A stretch of 12,070 bases of DNA from an uncultured Clostridia bacterium (GTDB lineage: Bacteria > Bacillota > Clostridia > Christensenellales > Borkfalkiaceae), in contig CAKQKQ010000061.1 in the NCBI GenBank assembly GCA_934249265.1, forward strand, positions 1 through 12,070, given 5' to 3'. Numbering within the stretch: the stretch's first letter is position 1; each line of letters opens with the position of its first letter. Positions 5,556-12,070 of this stretch are shown piece by piece. The notes beneath the pieces were generated by a model. It was not told where the DNA came from and did no database searches. It was given only the letters and a program-made list of their open reading frames with translations. Both the position numbers and the translations under genes were made by a program.

Positions 5556-5640
5556 CAGCGCAATTTACACAAACAAACGGTGCAATTAATAGACAGTAAG
5601 CGGCACAATTAATATATAAAAACGGCGCAATAATCGGCTT
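5556..5640 (+). repeat. Four short units repeating every 22-23 bp
   Basis: Units begin at 5556, 5578, 5601 and 5623 with CAGCGCAATT, CGGTGCAATT, CGGCACAATT and CGGCGCAATA, spaced 22, 23 and 22 bp. The filler between them is variable and A-rich. The same CRGYRCAAT motif follows the palindromic repeat in copies 1 and 2. Apart from this array, copy 3 and the two hairpins before malQ, the 5434-5837 gap shows no credible gene. Confidence 0.55.
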
Positions 5641-5707
5641 GTTAAAGCGATATTGAATAAGCAAGAATAAGAAAATTTTAAACCACATATTTTAAATCAA
5701 AACATAG

Positions 5708-5739
5708 CCCGCCGCACTTTGCAAGCAAAGTGCGACGGG
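5708..5739. other. Long near-perfect inverted repeat
   Basis: A 15-bp arm (5708-5722) pairs with 5725-5739 with one mismatch and a 2-nt centre. It begins CCCGCCGCACTTTGC. It lies beyond the malQ terminator in the minus direction and has no good U-tract on either side. It could be a backup terminator or a transcript-end hairpin. Confidence 0.5.
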
Positions 5740-5743
5740 TCAC

Positions 5744-5780
5744 AAAAAAAGACTAACGGCAATTTTGTTAGTCTTTTTTT
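5744..5780. terminator. Bidirectional terminator after malQ
   Basis: AAAAAAAGACTAAC (5744-5757) pairs with GTTAGTCTTTTTTT (5767-5780) around a 9-nt loop. The stem is flanked by runs of A and T, so it gives a U-tract on both strands. It ends the malQ transcript on minus and can stop plus-strand transcription from the DUF4250 side. Confidence 0.88.
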
Positions 5781-5837
5781 ATCTGAAATTCCATACGGAA
5801 AATCCACATATTCGAATGATTTTTTTATTTTTAAAAA

Positions 5838-7316
5838 TTAATCTCTGTCAAAGCGTTTTGCTCTGCGTTTCATTGCCGTGGACAACGTTTGCGTAAACAC
5901 ACTTTCTTTTATTCTCATCGTCCAGCAACCCGTGCTTCCGGGGGTGTTTATTCTATACTTATTATCAAGTCCCAACACGTCTTGAATAGGCACTATCGTT
6001 ATATAAGAATTAGACGCGTACGCAATATCCATAATCGCGTCCCACATACTTTCAACACCAGAAAGGTGCTTGTTGATTTTGTAATAATCGAGACATTTTT
6101 GCACCCTTTCTTTCACGTGTGCAAACCTTTCGCTGTCAAGCGATTTCAAATATCCCACCACGGTGTCGTTGTCGTGAGTACCCGTGTAAGTGATGCTGTT
6201 TTCCTCGATATTCCAAGGCAAATAAGTGTTTAAATCGCCTCCGTCAAAACTGAAAAGCACAACCTTCATTCCCGGATAACCCGTGCATTTAAGCAAATCT
6301 TTCACTCCGTCGTCGATAAAACCGAGGTCTTCGGCAATTATGTCTCCGTCGTTAAATTCGGCAAAAATTTCTCTGCCGGGAGCGTTTTCCCACTTGCCGT
6401 TTATCGCGTCTTTCGCGCCGTAAGGCACTGTCCAAAACCTATCAAAACCTCTGAAATGGTCTACTCTCACTTTATCGTACACAGACAAGGCGTCTTTAAT
6501 TCTGTTTTTCCACCACGAGTAGCCGTCTTTAGCCATATTTTCGTAGTTGTACACGGGGTTGCCCCAAAGTTGACCCGTCGCCGAAAAATAATCGGGCGGC
6601 ACACCCGCAACTTTAGTCGGCGTAAGATTTTCGTCCAAAATAAAGTTTTGCGGATTTTTCCAAACGTCACACGAGTCGTAAGCCATATACAAACACAAAT
6701 CGCCGATAAACTTTATACCCTTCGAGTTTGCATACTTTTTCAACTGCTTCCACTCGTTCCAAAACTCAAATTGAAGCCATTGCCAAAACAAATATTCTTC
6801 TTTATCCGTTTTTTTAAGTTTTTTCAGCGCGTCTTCGTCTCTGAATTTATATTCTTTTTGCCACTCGTACCACGGCTTTTGATACTTGGTTTTAAGGGTC
6901 ATATACAAAGCGTAATCGTTGAATTTACCCTTCCTTAAAAACGCCACAAACTCTTTTCCCGTCGTATCGAACCTTGAATACGCTTTTCTTAAAAGCGCGT
7001 ATCTGTCAACGTAAAGTTTGCCATAGTCGATTTTTTCGCCCTTTTCTATCGCCGTCATAATTTCTCTGTGCGTCAACAACCTTTTCTCGCACAAAATTTC
7101 AACGTCAATAAAATAAGGATTACCCGAATACGAACAACAAGATTGATAAGGCGAATCGGCATACCCCGTTTGCACGAGCGGCAAAAACTGCCAATACGTT
7201 TGACCGCTTTTAGACAAAAAGTCAACGAAGTCGTACGCCCTTTTCCCCAACGAACCTATTGCGTATTTTGTCGGCAACGAAAATACCGGCATAATTACAC
7301 CACACTTTTTTTCCAT
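5838..7316 (-). CDS. malQ: 4-alpha-glucanotransferase (amylomaltase, GH77)
   Basis: The enzyme transfers alpha-1,4-glucan chains between maltodextrins and releases glucose, acting in cytoplasmic maltodextrin or glycogen use. At 492 aa it has the normal length of the short bacterial form. Visible motifs: the N-terminal GVIMPVFSLPTKYAIGSLG, LPLVQTGYADSPYQ, AGVPPDYFSATGQLWGNPVY (238-257), VRVDHFRGF with nucleophile Asp286, IIAEDLG with acid/base Glu329, YTGTHDNDT with Asp382, and RINTPGST near the C-terminus. All three catalytic carboxylates are present. The start at 7316 has AAAGAGG (7327-7333) 10 nt upstream. It follows dapL on the same strand by 106 nt, with tandem duplications but no clear promoter or terminator between, so co-transcription is possible. 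No other maltodextrin genes are in view. Confidence 0.97.
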   Translation of the reverse strand: MEKKCGVIMPVFSLPTKYAIGSLGKRAYDFVDFLSKSGQTYWQFLPLVQTGYADSPYQSCCSYSGNPYFIDVEILCEKRLLTHREIMTAIEKGEKIDYGKLYVDRYALLRKAYSRFDTTGKEFVAFLRKGKFNDYALYMTLKTKYQKPWYEWQKEYKFRDEDALKKLKKTDKEEYLFWQWLQFEFWNEWKQLKKYANSKGIKFIGDLCLYMAYDSCDVWKNPQNFILDENLTPTKVAGVPPDYFSATGQLWGNPVYNYENMAKDGYSWWKNRIKDALSVYDKVRVDHFRGFDRFWTVPYGAKDAINGKWENAPGREIFAEFNDGDIIAEDLGFIDDGVKDLLKCTGYPGMKVVLFSFDGGDLNTYLPWNIEENSITYTGTHDNDTVVGYLKSLDSERFAHVKERVQKCLDYYKINKHLSGVESMWDAIMDIAYASNSYITIVPIQDVLGLDNKYRINTPGSTGCWTMRIKESVFTQTLSTAMKRRAKRFDRD

Positions 7317-7335
7317 ATGTAAAAAACCTCTTTAG

Positions 7336-7371
7336 TTTGTTTTTAACTGTTTATTTGTTTTTAACTGTTTA
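7336..7371 (-). repeat. Exact 18-bp tandem duplication upstream of malQ
   Basis: TTTGTTTTTAACTGTTTA occurs at 7336-7353 and again at 7354-7371 without change. It lies in the malQ leader just upstream of its ribosome site and looks like recent slippage. Confidence 0.85.
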
Positions 7372-7373
7372 AT

Positions 7374-7427
7374 AATGCCCGACCTTTTAATTAAACGCCT
7401 ATCCAATTAAATGCCCGACCTTTTAAT
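7374..7427 (-). repeat. Duplicated 18-bp segment at the dapL 3' end
   Basis: AATGCCCGACCTTTTAAT occurs at 7374-7391 and 7410-7427, a 36-bp offset. The second copy covers the dapL stop codon (7425-7423), so the first appears to be a copy of the gene end left downstream. Confidence 0.75.
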
Positions 7428-8571
7428 AATACTCGACTATAACGTCCGTTCCGCTTATTATATCTTCGGTATTAGAAAAAGCGGAAAGTCTTATATAGTC
7501 TTTGCCGCCGTCGCCAAACCCCTCCCCGGGAGTAACCACGACGCCCTTACTCAACAGTTCTTCAAAGAAACTCCACGAAGTGTAACCGTTTGGCACTTTT
7601 AAAAACACGTAAGGAGCAAAGCCCGTAAAAAATGCGTTTTTTAATCGCAATTTACTTTTTATTATGTCGGCATTATGTATATATTTTTTAATATTTCTGT
7701 CAATTTCACTGCAACCGTCTTGCGTAAACACAGCAAGCGCGCCGCGTTGCGTAATATAAGAAACGCCGTTGAAGGACGACTGCAAAAGTCTTTTATAAGC
7801 GGAATAAATTTCGCTCAACTTTTTCGGCACTATGGTATATCCGCACCTCACGCCCGTAAATCCCGCGTTTTTTGAAAAGGAATTTACCTCTATCGCGACC
7901 TCGTCCGCGCCATCGACGGCGTAAATGCTTTTTATGTTTTTCTCGCCGTAATCGGCGTAAGCGTTGTCAAAAATAATCACCGCGCCGATATCTTTTGCGT
8001 AGTCTACCCACGCTTTAAGCCCAAGCATATCATATTGCGCGCCCGTCGGGTTGTTGGGCGAACACAGATAAATCAAATCGACTTTTTCGTTTGGCGGCAT
8101 AGGCAAAAAATTGTTTTGCTCGTTTCCGTACACGTACTTTATAGTTCTTCCGAAAAGCAAATTTATATCCAAATACGCCGGATACACAGGGTTTTGCAAA
8201 AGCACTATGTTATCTTTGCTAAACAGCGTAGACAACCTATACAAATCGGACTTTGCGCCGTCGCCGACGAAAATTTCGTCCGTCTCAACCGCTACTCCGC
8301 ATCTATTATAATGATTTTTAATGGCTTGTCTCAAAAACAAATAGCCTTGCTCGTCGCCGTAGCCTTTAAATGTGCTTTTATCAGCCATTTCGTCCGAAGC
8401 CTTTTTCATCGCGGCAACCACGCATTTCGGCAAGGGCATAGTCACGTCGCCGATACCCATTTTATACAGCGGCGCGTCGGGGTGAAGTTTTTTAAATTCG
8501 GCAACCGACTTCGCCGTTTTTGAAAACAAATACTCGCCTTGCAAACAAGAAAATCCGTCTAAAAGTTTCAT
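7423..8571 (-). CDS. dapL: LL-diaminopimelate aminotransferase
   Basis: DapL is a PLP enzyme that converts tetrahydrodipicolinate and glutamate directly to LL-diaminopimelate, bypassing the succinylated or acetylated intermediates. The fold type I aminotransferase pattern is clear: YLFSKTAKSVAEF and GIGDVTMPLP at the front, FKGYGDEQGY, DGAKSDL, NPVYPAY, SPNNPTGA (171-178), FDNAYADY with Asp202 contacting PLP, SFSKNAGFTGVRCGY with Schiff-base Lys234 and Arg242, and RLSAF with Arg361 for the substrate carboxylate. DGAKSDL and GYGDEQGY are DapL-like rather than aspartate-aminotransferase-like. It has 382 aa, slightly shorter than the usual 400-410. The start ATG at 8571 overlaps the dapF stop as ATGA, so translation is probably coupled. 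The adjacent epimerase strongly supports the assignment. Confidence 0.93.
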   Translation of the reverse strand: MKLLDGFSCLQGEYLFSKTAKSVAEFKKLHPDAPLYKMGIGDVTMPLPKCVVAAMKKASDEMADKSTFKGYGDEQGYLFLRQAIKNHYNRCGVAVETDEIFVGDGAKSDLYRLSTLFSKDNIVLLQNPVYPAYLDINLLFGRTIKYVYGNEQNNFLPMPPNEKVDLIYLCSPNNPTGAQYDMLGLKAWVDYAKDIGAVIIFDNAYADYGEKNIKSIYAVDGADEVAIEVNSFSKNAGFTGVRCGYTIVPKKLSEIYSAYKRLLQSSFNGVSYITQRGALAVFTQDGCSEIDRNIKKYIHNADIIKSKLRLKNAFFTGFAPYVFLKVPNGYTSWSFFEELLSKGVVVTPGEGFGDGGKDYIRLSAFSNTEDIISGTDVIVEYY

Positions 8572-9344
8572 ACTTCGTCACCGCACTCTGCCTCGCAAAC
8601 GTAAACCGAACTTCCCGTAAGTAAAATGCGTCCGTTTTCATCTTTGGCAAGCATTTTGCCGCCCTCAAACAAAAGCGAAGTTTCGCCGCTTACGTAGCCT
8701 TTTTGCAAAGCGCATTTATACACGGCGCACGCGCCGCTCCCGCACGAAAGCGTCCTGCCCGACCCTCTTTCATGCACGTACACCGTCAAATTGCCGTCTT
8801 TTTCTACTTTGACAAACTCGACGTTGTAGTCGCTTAAATTTTCTTGTTTAATAAATTTTTCCGCTTGATTAATCAATTTTTGCGGCTTGTCGCAAAACAC
8901 GACCACATGCAAATTTCCTGCGTCTAAAAAACAAATTTCATATTCCCGTCCGCCGAAAACTACTTTCTTTTCTCCGACGACGGTTACTTTTCCCATATCG
9001 GCGGTAAACACGCCGCGCTCGTCGTTACAAAACAAAGTTTTCAGCCGAATTTTGCCGCAGTCGGTGTTTAAAACGTACTCGAATTTTTTTTGCCGTTTAG
9101 ACAGTAAAAAAGCCGCTCCGCGAATACCGTTGCCGCAAATTTTACCCCGACTGCCGTCGCTGTTGTACATAACAACCGAACCATCGCAGTTGCTAACATT
9201 TTCAAGCACGATAAGCCCGTCAGAGCCTATTCCGAAATGCCTGTCCGACACTTTTTTTGATAGCATAGCATAGTCGATTTGAACGTTTGGTTTAAAAAGG
9301 TACAAATAATCGTTTCCCGCACTGCAAATTTTAAAAAAACGCAT
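8568..9344 (-). CDS. dapF: Diaminopimelate epimerase
   Basis: DapF interconverts LL- and meso-diaminopimelate, the step after DapL, giving the peptidoglycan cross-linker and lysine precursor. The 258-aa protein contains MRFFKICSAGNDY at the front, HFGIGSDG, NSDGSRGKICGNGIRG with catalytic Cys70, AGNLH (the family usually has GNPH), and ERGSGRTLSCGSGACA with Cys201. Both members of the two-cysteine acid/base pair are present. I place the start at ATG 9344, which has GAGGAT directly upstream and gives the family's usual N-terminus. The TTG at 9374 has no ribosome site. A consensus promoter lies 49 nt upstream. A 6-bp hairpin (9352-9370) touches the ribosome site. The end overlaps dapL by 4 nt, making a two-gene operon. 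Confidence 0.95.
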   Translation of the reverse strand: MRFFKICSAGNDYLYLFKPNVQIDYAMLSKKVSDRHFGIGSDGLIVLENVSNCDGSVVMYNSDGSRGKICGNGIRGAAFLLSKRQKKFEYVLNTDCGKIRLKTLFCNDERGVFTADMGKVTVVGEKKVVFGGREYEICFLDAGNLHVVVFCDKPQKLINQAEKFIKQENLSDYNVEFVKVEKDGNLTVYVHERGSGRTLSCGSGACAVYKCALQKGYVSGETSLLFEGGKMLAKDENGRILLTGSSVYVCEAECGDEV

Positions 9345-9351
9345 ATATCCT

Positions 9352-9370
9352 CGCAAGATTTCCCCTTGCG
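9352..9370 (-). promoter_or_regulatory. Leader hairpin touching the dapF ribosome site
   Basis: CGCAAG (9370-9365 on minus) pairs with CTTGCG (9357-9352) around a 7-nt loop, directly before the AGG of the ribosome site. In a leader of only about 42 nt it probably affects initiation. It is too small for a lysine riboswitch. Confidence 0.4.
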
Positions 9371-9392
9371 ACAATTGACAAGCACTTGCATT

Positions 9393-9420
9393 ATTATAAC
9401 ATTTTCGCCGTCAATGTCAA
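9393..9420 (-). promoter_or_regulatory. Strong promoter of dapF-dapL
   Basis: Minus-strand TTGACA (9420-9415), 16-nt spacer, TATAAT (9398-9393). Expected start near 9386. Both hexamers are perfect consensus. Confidence 0.85.
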
Positions 9421-9781
9421 GGGGTTTTTACAAAATTTTAATAATTGTTTATAAAGACCGAAAAAAGATAAAATTTAATAAGTCTTAAAGGCGATTTTTT
9501 ATTGCTTTTTTGCGCATTTTACGTTGCTAAAACTCAACTTATTTAATTTTTTTCGGCAAATAGACCTTAAGTTTGTTTCTCAAAACATTATATGTGCGCT
9601 TTTTAAAAATATTCACAAAATTACACCCTTATTTAAAGACTTTGCAAAATATCTTGGATATGTAAAATTTGCATAACCGTTATGCAATGAAAAAGTGCGA
9701 CTTTTTGACGACAAATAGCAAAAAAATGTTGATTTTTAGGTCAATAGTTGTTAAAAAATGCGGAAATTTTCAATTAAAATA
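9421..9781. other. AT-rich divergent intergenic region with two adjacent inverted repeats
   Basis: No gene is credible here. The notable content is a perfect palindrome with 9-bp arms and a 1-nt centre, TTGCATAAC/GTTATGCAA (9669-9687). Four nt later comes a 7-bp stem with a 3-nt loop, AAAAAGT/ACTTTTT (9691-9707). Both lie 75-115 bp upstream of the fba promoter, where an activator or repressor could bind. Confidence 0.5.
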
Positions 9782-9810
9782 TTGCACTATCTAAAAAAAT
9801 GTTGTATAAT
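9782..9810 (+). promoter_or_regulatory. Promoter of fba
   Basis: TTGCAC (9782-9787), 17-nt spacer, TATAAT (9805-9810). Start expected near 9817, giving a short leader of about 35 nt to ATG 9852. Confidence 0.75.
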
Positions 9811-9851
9811 ATCGATAGTTAAAATAAATAAATTTTTACGGAGGTATTAAA

Positions 9852-10829
9852 ATGCCATTAGTTACTAGTACAAAGATGTTTAAAAAAGCATATGACGGCG
9901 GTTACGCTATCGGCGCATTCAACGTAAACAACATGGAAATCGTTCAAGGTATCACCGAAGCGTGCAAAGAGGAAAAAGCACCCGTAATTTTGCAAGTTTC
10001 AAAGGGCGCAAGGGCTTATGCAAACCACACTTACCTTGTTAAACTTGTCGAGGCTGCAGTTATCGAATGCCCCGAAATCCCCATCGTTTTACACCTTGAC
10101 CACGGTCCGGACTTCGAGACTTGCAAGGCTTGTATCGACGGCGGCTTCACTTCGGTTATGATCGACGGTTCTTCAAAGTCTTTCAAGGACAATATCGAAC
10201 TCACTAAAAAGGTCGTTGAATACGCTCATGACCACGGCGTTGTTGTCGAAGGCGAACTCGGTACTCTTTCCGGTATCGAAGACGAAGTTGTAGTTGAAGG
10301 CGAAGGCTCTTACACGAGACCCGAAGAAGTTGTTGAATTCGTTACGAAAACGGGCGTTGACTCGCTTGCAATTGCAATCGGCACTTCTCACGGCGCATAC
10401 AAGTTCAAACCCGAACAATGCACTTTAAACGAACAAGGAATACTCGTTCCGCCCACGCTTCGTTTCGACATTTTGAAAGAAGTTTCTAAAAACCTTCCCG
10501 GATTCCCCATCGTATTGCACGGCTCTTCGTCCGTTCCTCAAGAATACGTAAAGATGGTAAACCAATACGGCGGACAAATGCCCAACGCTATCGGCGTACC
10601 CGAAGAACAACTCCGCGAAGCGGCAAAACTTTCGGTTTGCAAAATCAACATCGACTCCGACCTTCGTTTGGCTATGACGGGTACTATTCGTAAGTTCTTT
10701 GCAGAGAACCCCTCTAAGTTCGACCCCAGAGAATATCTTAAACCCGCAAGAGCAAACATTAAAGAACTCGTTAAACATAAACTTGTTGACGTACTCGGCT
10801 GCGCAGGCAAAGCACCCGAATGTCTTTAA
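9852..10829 (+). CDS. fba: Class II fructose-1,6-bisphosphate aldolase
   Basis: This zinc enzyme cleaves fructose 1,6-bisphosphate to dihydroxyacetone phosphate and glyceraldehyde 3-phosphate in glycolysis. The 325-aa protein shows the class II signature: AIGAFNVNNME near the front, HLDHGPDFE with catalytic Asp83 and zinc ligand His84, VEGELGTLSG with Glu135, GTSHGAYKF with His180, VLHGSSSVP with His223, and the phosphate-site KINIDSDLR (264-272). All zinc ligands are present. GGAGGT (9840-9845) is 6 nt before ATG. The coding sequence is visibly richer in C-ending codons (GGC, GAC, AAC, TTC) than the surroundings, as expected for a highly expressed gene. It forms a single-gene unit with its own promoter and terminator, on the strand opposite to dapF. 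Confidence 0.97.
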   Translation: MPLVTSTKMFKKAYDGGYAIGAFNVNNMEIVQGITEACKEEKAPVILQVSKGARAYANHTYLVKLVEAAVIECPEIPIVLHLDHGPDFETCKACIDGGFTSVMIDGSSKSFKDNIELTKKVVEYAHDHGVVVEGELGTLSGIEDEVVVEGEGSYTRPEEVVEFVTKTGVDSLAIAIGTSHGAYKFKPEQCTLNEQGILVPPTLRFDILKEVSKNLPGFPIVLHGSSSVPQEYVKMVNQYGGQMPNAIGVPEEQLREAAKLSVCKINIDSDLRLAMTGTIRKFFAENPSKFDPREYLKPARANIKELVKHKLVDVLGCAGKAPECL

Positions 10830-10860
10830 TCTTTAACAAAAACGTTTAATAAAAAATGCG

Positions 10861-10892
10861 GCGGCGCACTTATGTGCGTCGCTTATTTTTTT
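10861..10892 (+). terminator. Rho-independent terminator of fba
   Basis: GCGGCGCAC (10861-10869) pairs with GTGCGTCGC (10874-10882), 9 bp with one G-U, 4-nt loop, followed by TTATTTTTTT. It lies 31 nt after the fba stop. Confidence 0.9.
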
Positions 10893-11227
10893 GCTTTTAA
10901 TATTTTAAGTTGTATATTTTGTGTGCGTTTAACATTGCGGTTTTGCTTGTGTTTTGACAGAGTGTTTTACACTGTGCTCTATGGCTGCGGTTTTTATTTA
11001 TTCTCTCTATGAAGAGTCTTTGCGTGGTGTTTTTTTTATACCTTTCATAGCGTTTTAGTGTGGTGTTCCAATATTACATTATTAGCAATATTTTTGTGCG
11101 GTGTTTCAATATCACGTTATAAACGGATTTCATTTTACAATTTGATTATGTTTTAATGCAATGTTTTTATTTATTTTTGTATAACCTTAATTACGTTTTG
11201 GCGTAAAATTTTACAAAAACTGTCGAT
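10893..11227 (+). other. T-rich non-coding stretch with degenerate repeats
   Basis: No ORF, tRNA or known RNA is recognisable. The plus strand is strongly T over A. A 25-bp segment beginning GTGTGGTGTTCCAATATTAC (11058-11082) recurs at 11096-11120 with four transitions. A shorter relative, GCGTGGTGTT, is at 11022-11031. The TGGTGTT cores are about 36-39 bp apart. An inverted repeat AGTGT-TTT-ACACT is at 10961-10973 and a palindrome GTAAAATTTTAC at 11203-11214. Confidence 0.5.
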
Positions 11228-11251
11228 TTTACGCAATACGTATCATGTAAA
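11228..11251 (+). repeat. Dispersed 24-bp palindromic repeat, copy 4
   Basis: TTTACGCAATACGT then ATCATGTAAA, differing from copies 1 and 2 only inside the right half. Preceded by TGTCGAT as in copy 3. GCGTAAAAT at 11201-11209 can pair with ATTTTACGC at 11226-11234. Confidence 0.75.
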
Positions 11252-11324
11252 AGCGGAAAATTATCGCAAAAATCAAACTTTGCATTTTTAATAAATATTT
11301 TTTATATCGACAAATTTTATCAAC

Positions 11325-11365
11325 AAAAAACACGGCTCGCCTATACTTTGCAACCCGTGTTTTTT
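11325..11365. terminator. Bidirectional terminator after the glycosyltransferase
   Basis: AAAAAACACGG (11325-11335) pairs with CCGTGTTTTTT (11355-11365) around a 19-nt loop. A-runs and T-runs on the two sides give a U-tract in both directions. On minus it lies 18 nt past the gene's stop codon. Confidence 0.82.
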
Positions 11366-11383
11366 ATTATGTTTAAATTTTAA

Positions 11384-12070
11384 TTATTTAGTATTTTCCG
11401 TCGTTGTTTTATCGTTTTTCTTTAAGTTTTTGCTTGCGTTTTCCTTTTTCTTTTTTTCGATCGCGGCATAAAGCATTTCTTCCATTCTCTTCATGCAGTC
11501 TTTTTGGTCGAACGCGCCCACCATACTTTTATAACGCTTTTTATAGTCGCTTTTAATTTCGGGATTGTCATACCAAAAATCGATCTTTTTAGCCAAATCT
11601 TTTATATCGTCTTTTTTAAACAAATTGTTCTCGTCCAAAGCAAAAGCCCTCGTCGCGCTCCTCGGCGAATCATTGATTATCGGCACAAGCCCGCTTACAA
11701 TTGCTTCAAGGCACGAAATCGCCTCTATTTCGATTTTTGCCGTATGCACGTACAAATCTGCGCCGCGAAGCATTGGCAACAACTCTTCACGAGAGAAAAA
11801 CTTGAACTCTGCGTCAACGCCTTGCTTTTCGGCCAATTTTTTAAGTTTGTTTTCATACGGTCCAGAGCCTGCAAACACTAATTTTATATTGTCTTTATGT
11901 TTACACAGCGGCAACGCTTTAATCAAAAGATATTGCGCCTTTTCTCTGCTGTATCTGCCCGTACAAACAATTGTAAACTTGTCCGAAACGCGCTTTGCCT
12001 CGCCGCCTTTGAAAAAACTCTCGTTTACGCCGTTGGAAATGACGACGCCGTCCGTTTTGTCGGTTACTCC
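11384..12070 (-). CDS. GT4-like glycosyltransferase, C-terminal part (start outside window)
   Basis: The frame is open from the right edge for 228 residues to TAA at 11386-11384; the N-terminal acceptor domain lies outside the window. The visible part is the GT-B C-terminal (sugar-nucleotide) domain: ISNGVNESFF, FTIVCTGRYSREKAQYLL, IKLVFAGSGPYENKL, then LRGADLYVHTAKIEIEAISC and LEAIVSGLVP. The E-x7-E signature is present (Glu114 and Glu122 of the visible part). Such enzymes transfer a sugar to lipids or cell-surface polymers at the membrane; donor and acceptor cannot be read. The tail of about 25 residues is Lys/Asn/Thr-rich (KKKKENASKNLKKNDKTTTE), possibly for membrane or charge contact. The TTG at 11926 is internal, not a start. 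A terminator follows directly. Confidence 0.88.
   Translation of the reverse strand, partial: GVTDKTDGVVISNGVNESFFKGGEAKRVSDKFTIVCTGRYSREKAQYLLIKALPLCKHKDNIKLVFAGSGPYENKLKKLAEKQGVDAEFKFFSREELLPMLRGADLYVHTAKIEIEAISCLEAIVSGLVPIINDSPRSATRAFALDENNLFKKDDIKDLAKKIDFWYDNPEIKSDYKKRYKSMVGAFDQKDCMKRMEEMLYAAIEKKKKENASKNLKKNDKTTTENTK

Noticed and set aside
5556..5640. Possible mini CRISPR array
   Set aside because: The shared part is only about 10 bp, the filler is too short for spacers, and no cas genes are present.
5500..5688. 62-codon minus-strand ORF after malQ with repeated IAPF and NCA motifs
   Set aside because: Its internal similarity comes from the 22-23 bp DNA repeats; it has no ribosome site and sits beyond the malQ terminator.
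9345..9374. TTG start giving dapF ten extra residues
   Set aside because: No Shine-Dalgarno precedes it, and the family's N-terminal motif begins at the ATG at 9344.
9345..9420. Lysine riboswitch before dapF
   Set aside because: The leader from the predicted start is only about 42 nt, far too short for that class.
9688..9796. Short plus-strand ORF starting MKKCDFLTTNSKK
   Set aside because: No ribosome site, low-complexity product, and its 5' part is the AAAAAGT/ACTTTTT hairpin.

Overview
The window looks like chromosomal DNA from a low-GC Bacillota (Clostridia-like) bacterium. Three things point there: strong purine-rich ribosome binding sites, near-consensus TTGACA/TATAAT promoters, and a gene set typical of that group (class II fructose-bisphosphate aldolase, DapL-type lysine/meso-DAP route, chromosomal MazF, DUF4250 protein, GH77 amylomaltase). 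I cannot name a genus. Most genes lie on the minus strand; only the DUF4250 gene and fba are on plus.

Layout. 1-1040: a visibly more AT-rich block of five very small minus-strand ORFs. Three are chained by stop/start overlaps, one looks frameshifted, and one runs off the left edge. I recognise no family, but the arrangement (a start-less fragment followed by small acidic proteins) resembles a polymorphic-toxin immunity cassette. 1098-2111: PHP-domain metallohydrolase with its own promoter. 2563-3975: pyruvate kinase with a long structured leader. 4583-4939: MazF/EndoA ribonuclease with no adjacent antitoxin. 5257-5433: DUF4250 protein. 5838-7316: 4-alpha-glucanotransferase. 7423-8571 and 8568-9344: dapL and dapF, overlapping by 4 nt and driven by a strong promoter. 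9852-10829: class II fructose-bisphosphate aldolase with its own promoter and terminator. 11384-12070: C-terminal part of a GT4-like glycosyltransferase cut by the right edge.

The backbone is mostly housekeeping metabolism. Aldolase and pyruvate kinase act in glycolysis, MalQ feeds glucan-derived sugar into it, and DapL/DapF make meso-diaminopimelate for peptidoglycan and lysine. These are separate transcription units rather than one system, apart from dapF-dapL, with malQ possibly co-transcribed.

The most unusual structure is non-coding. A 24-bp imperfect palindrome occurs four times, all in intergenic DNA, in one orientation and always beyond a gene 3' end. In two copies its conserved flank supplies the U-tract of a minus-strand terminator. 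A related short motif (CRGYRCAAT) accompanies it and forms a 22-23 bp periodic array at 5556-5640. I found no CRISPR array, insertion sequence, tRNA or rRNA.
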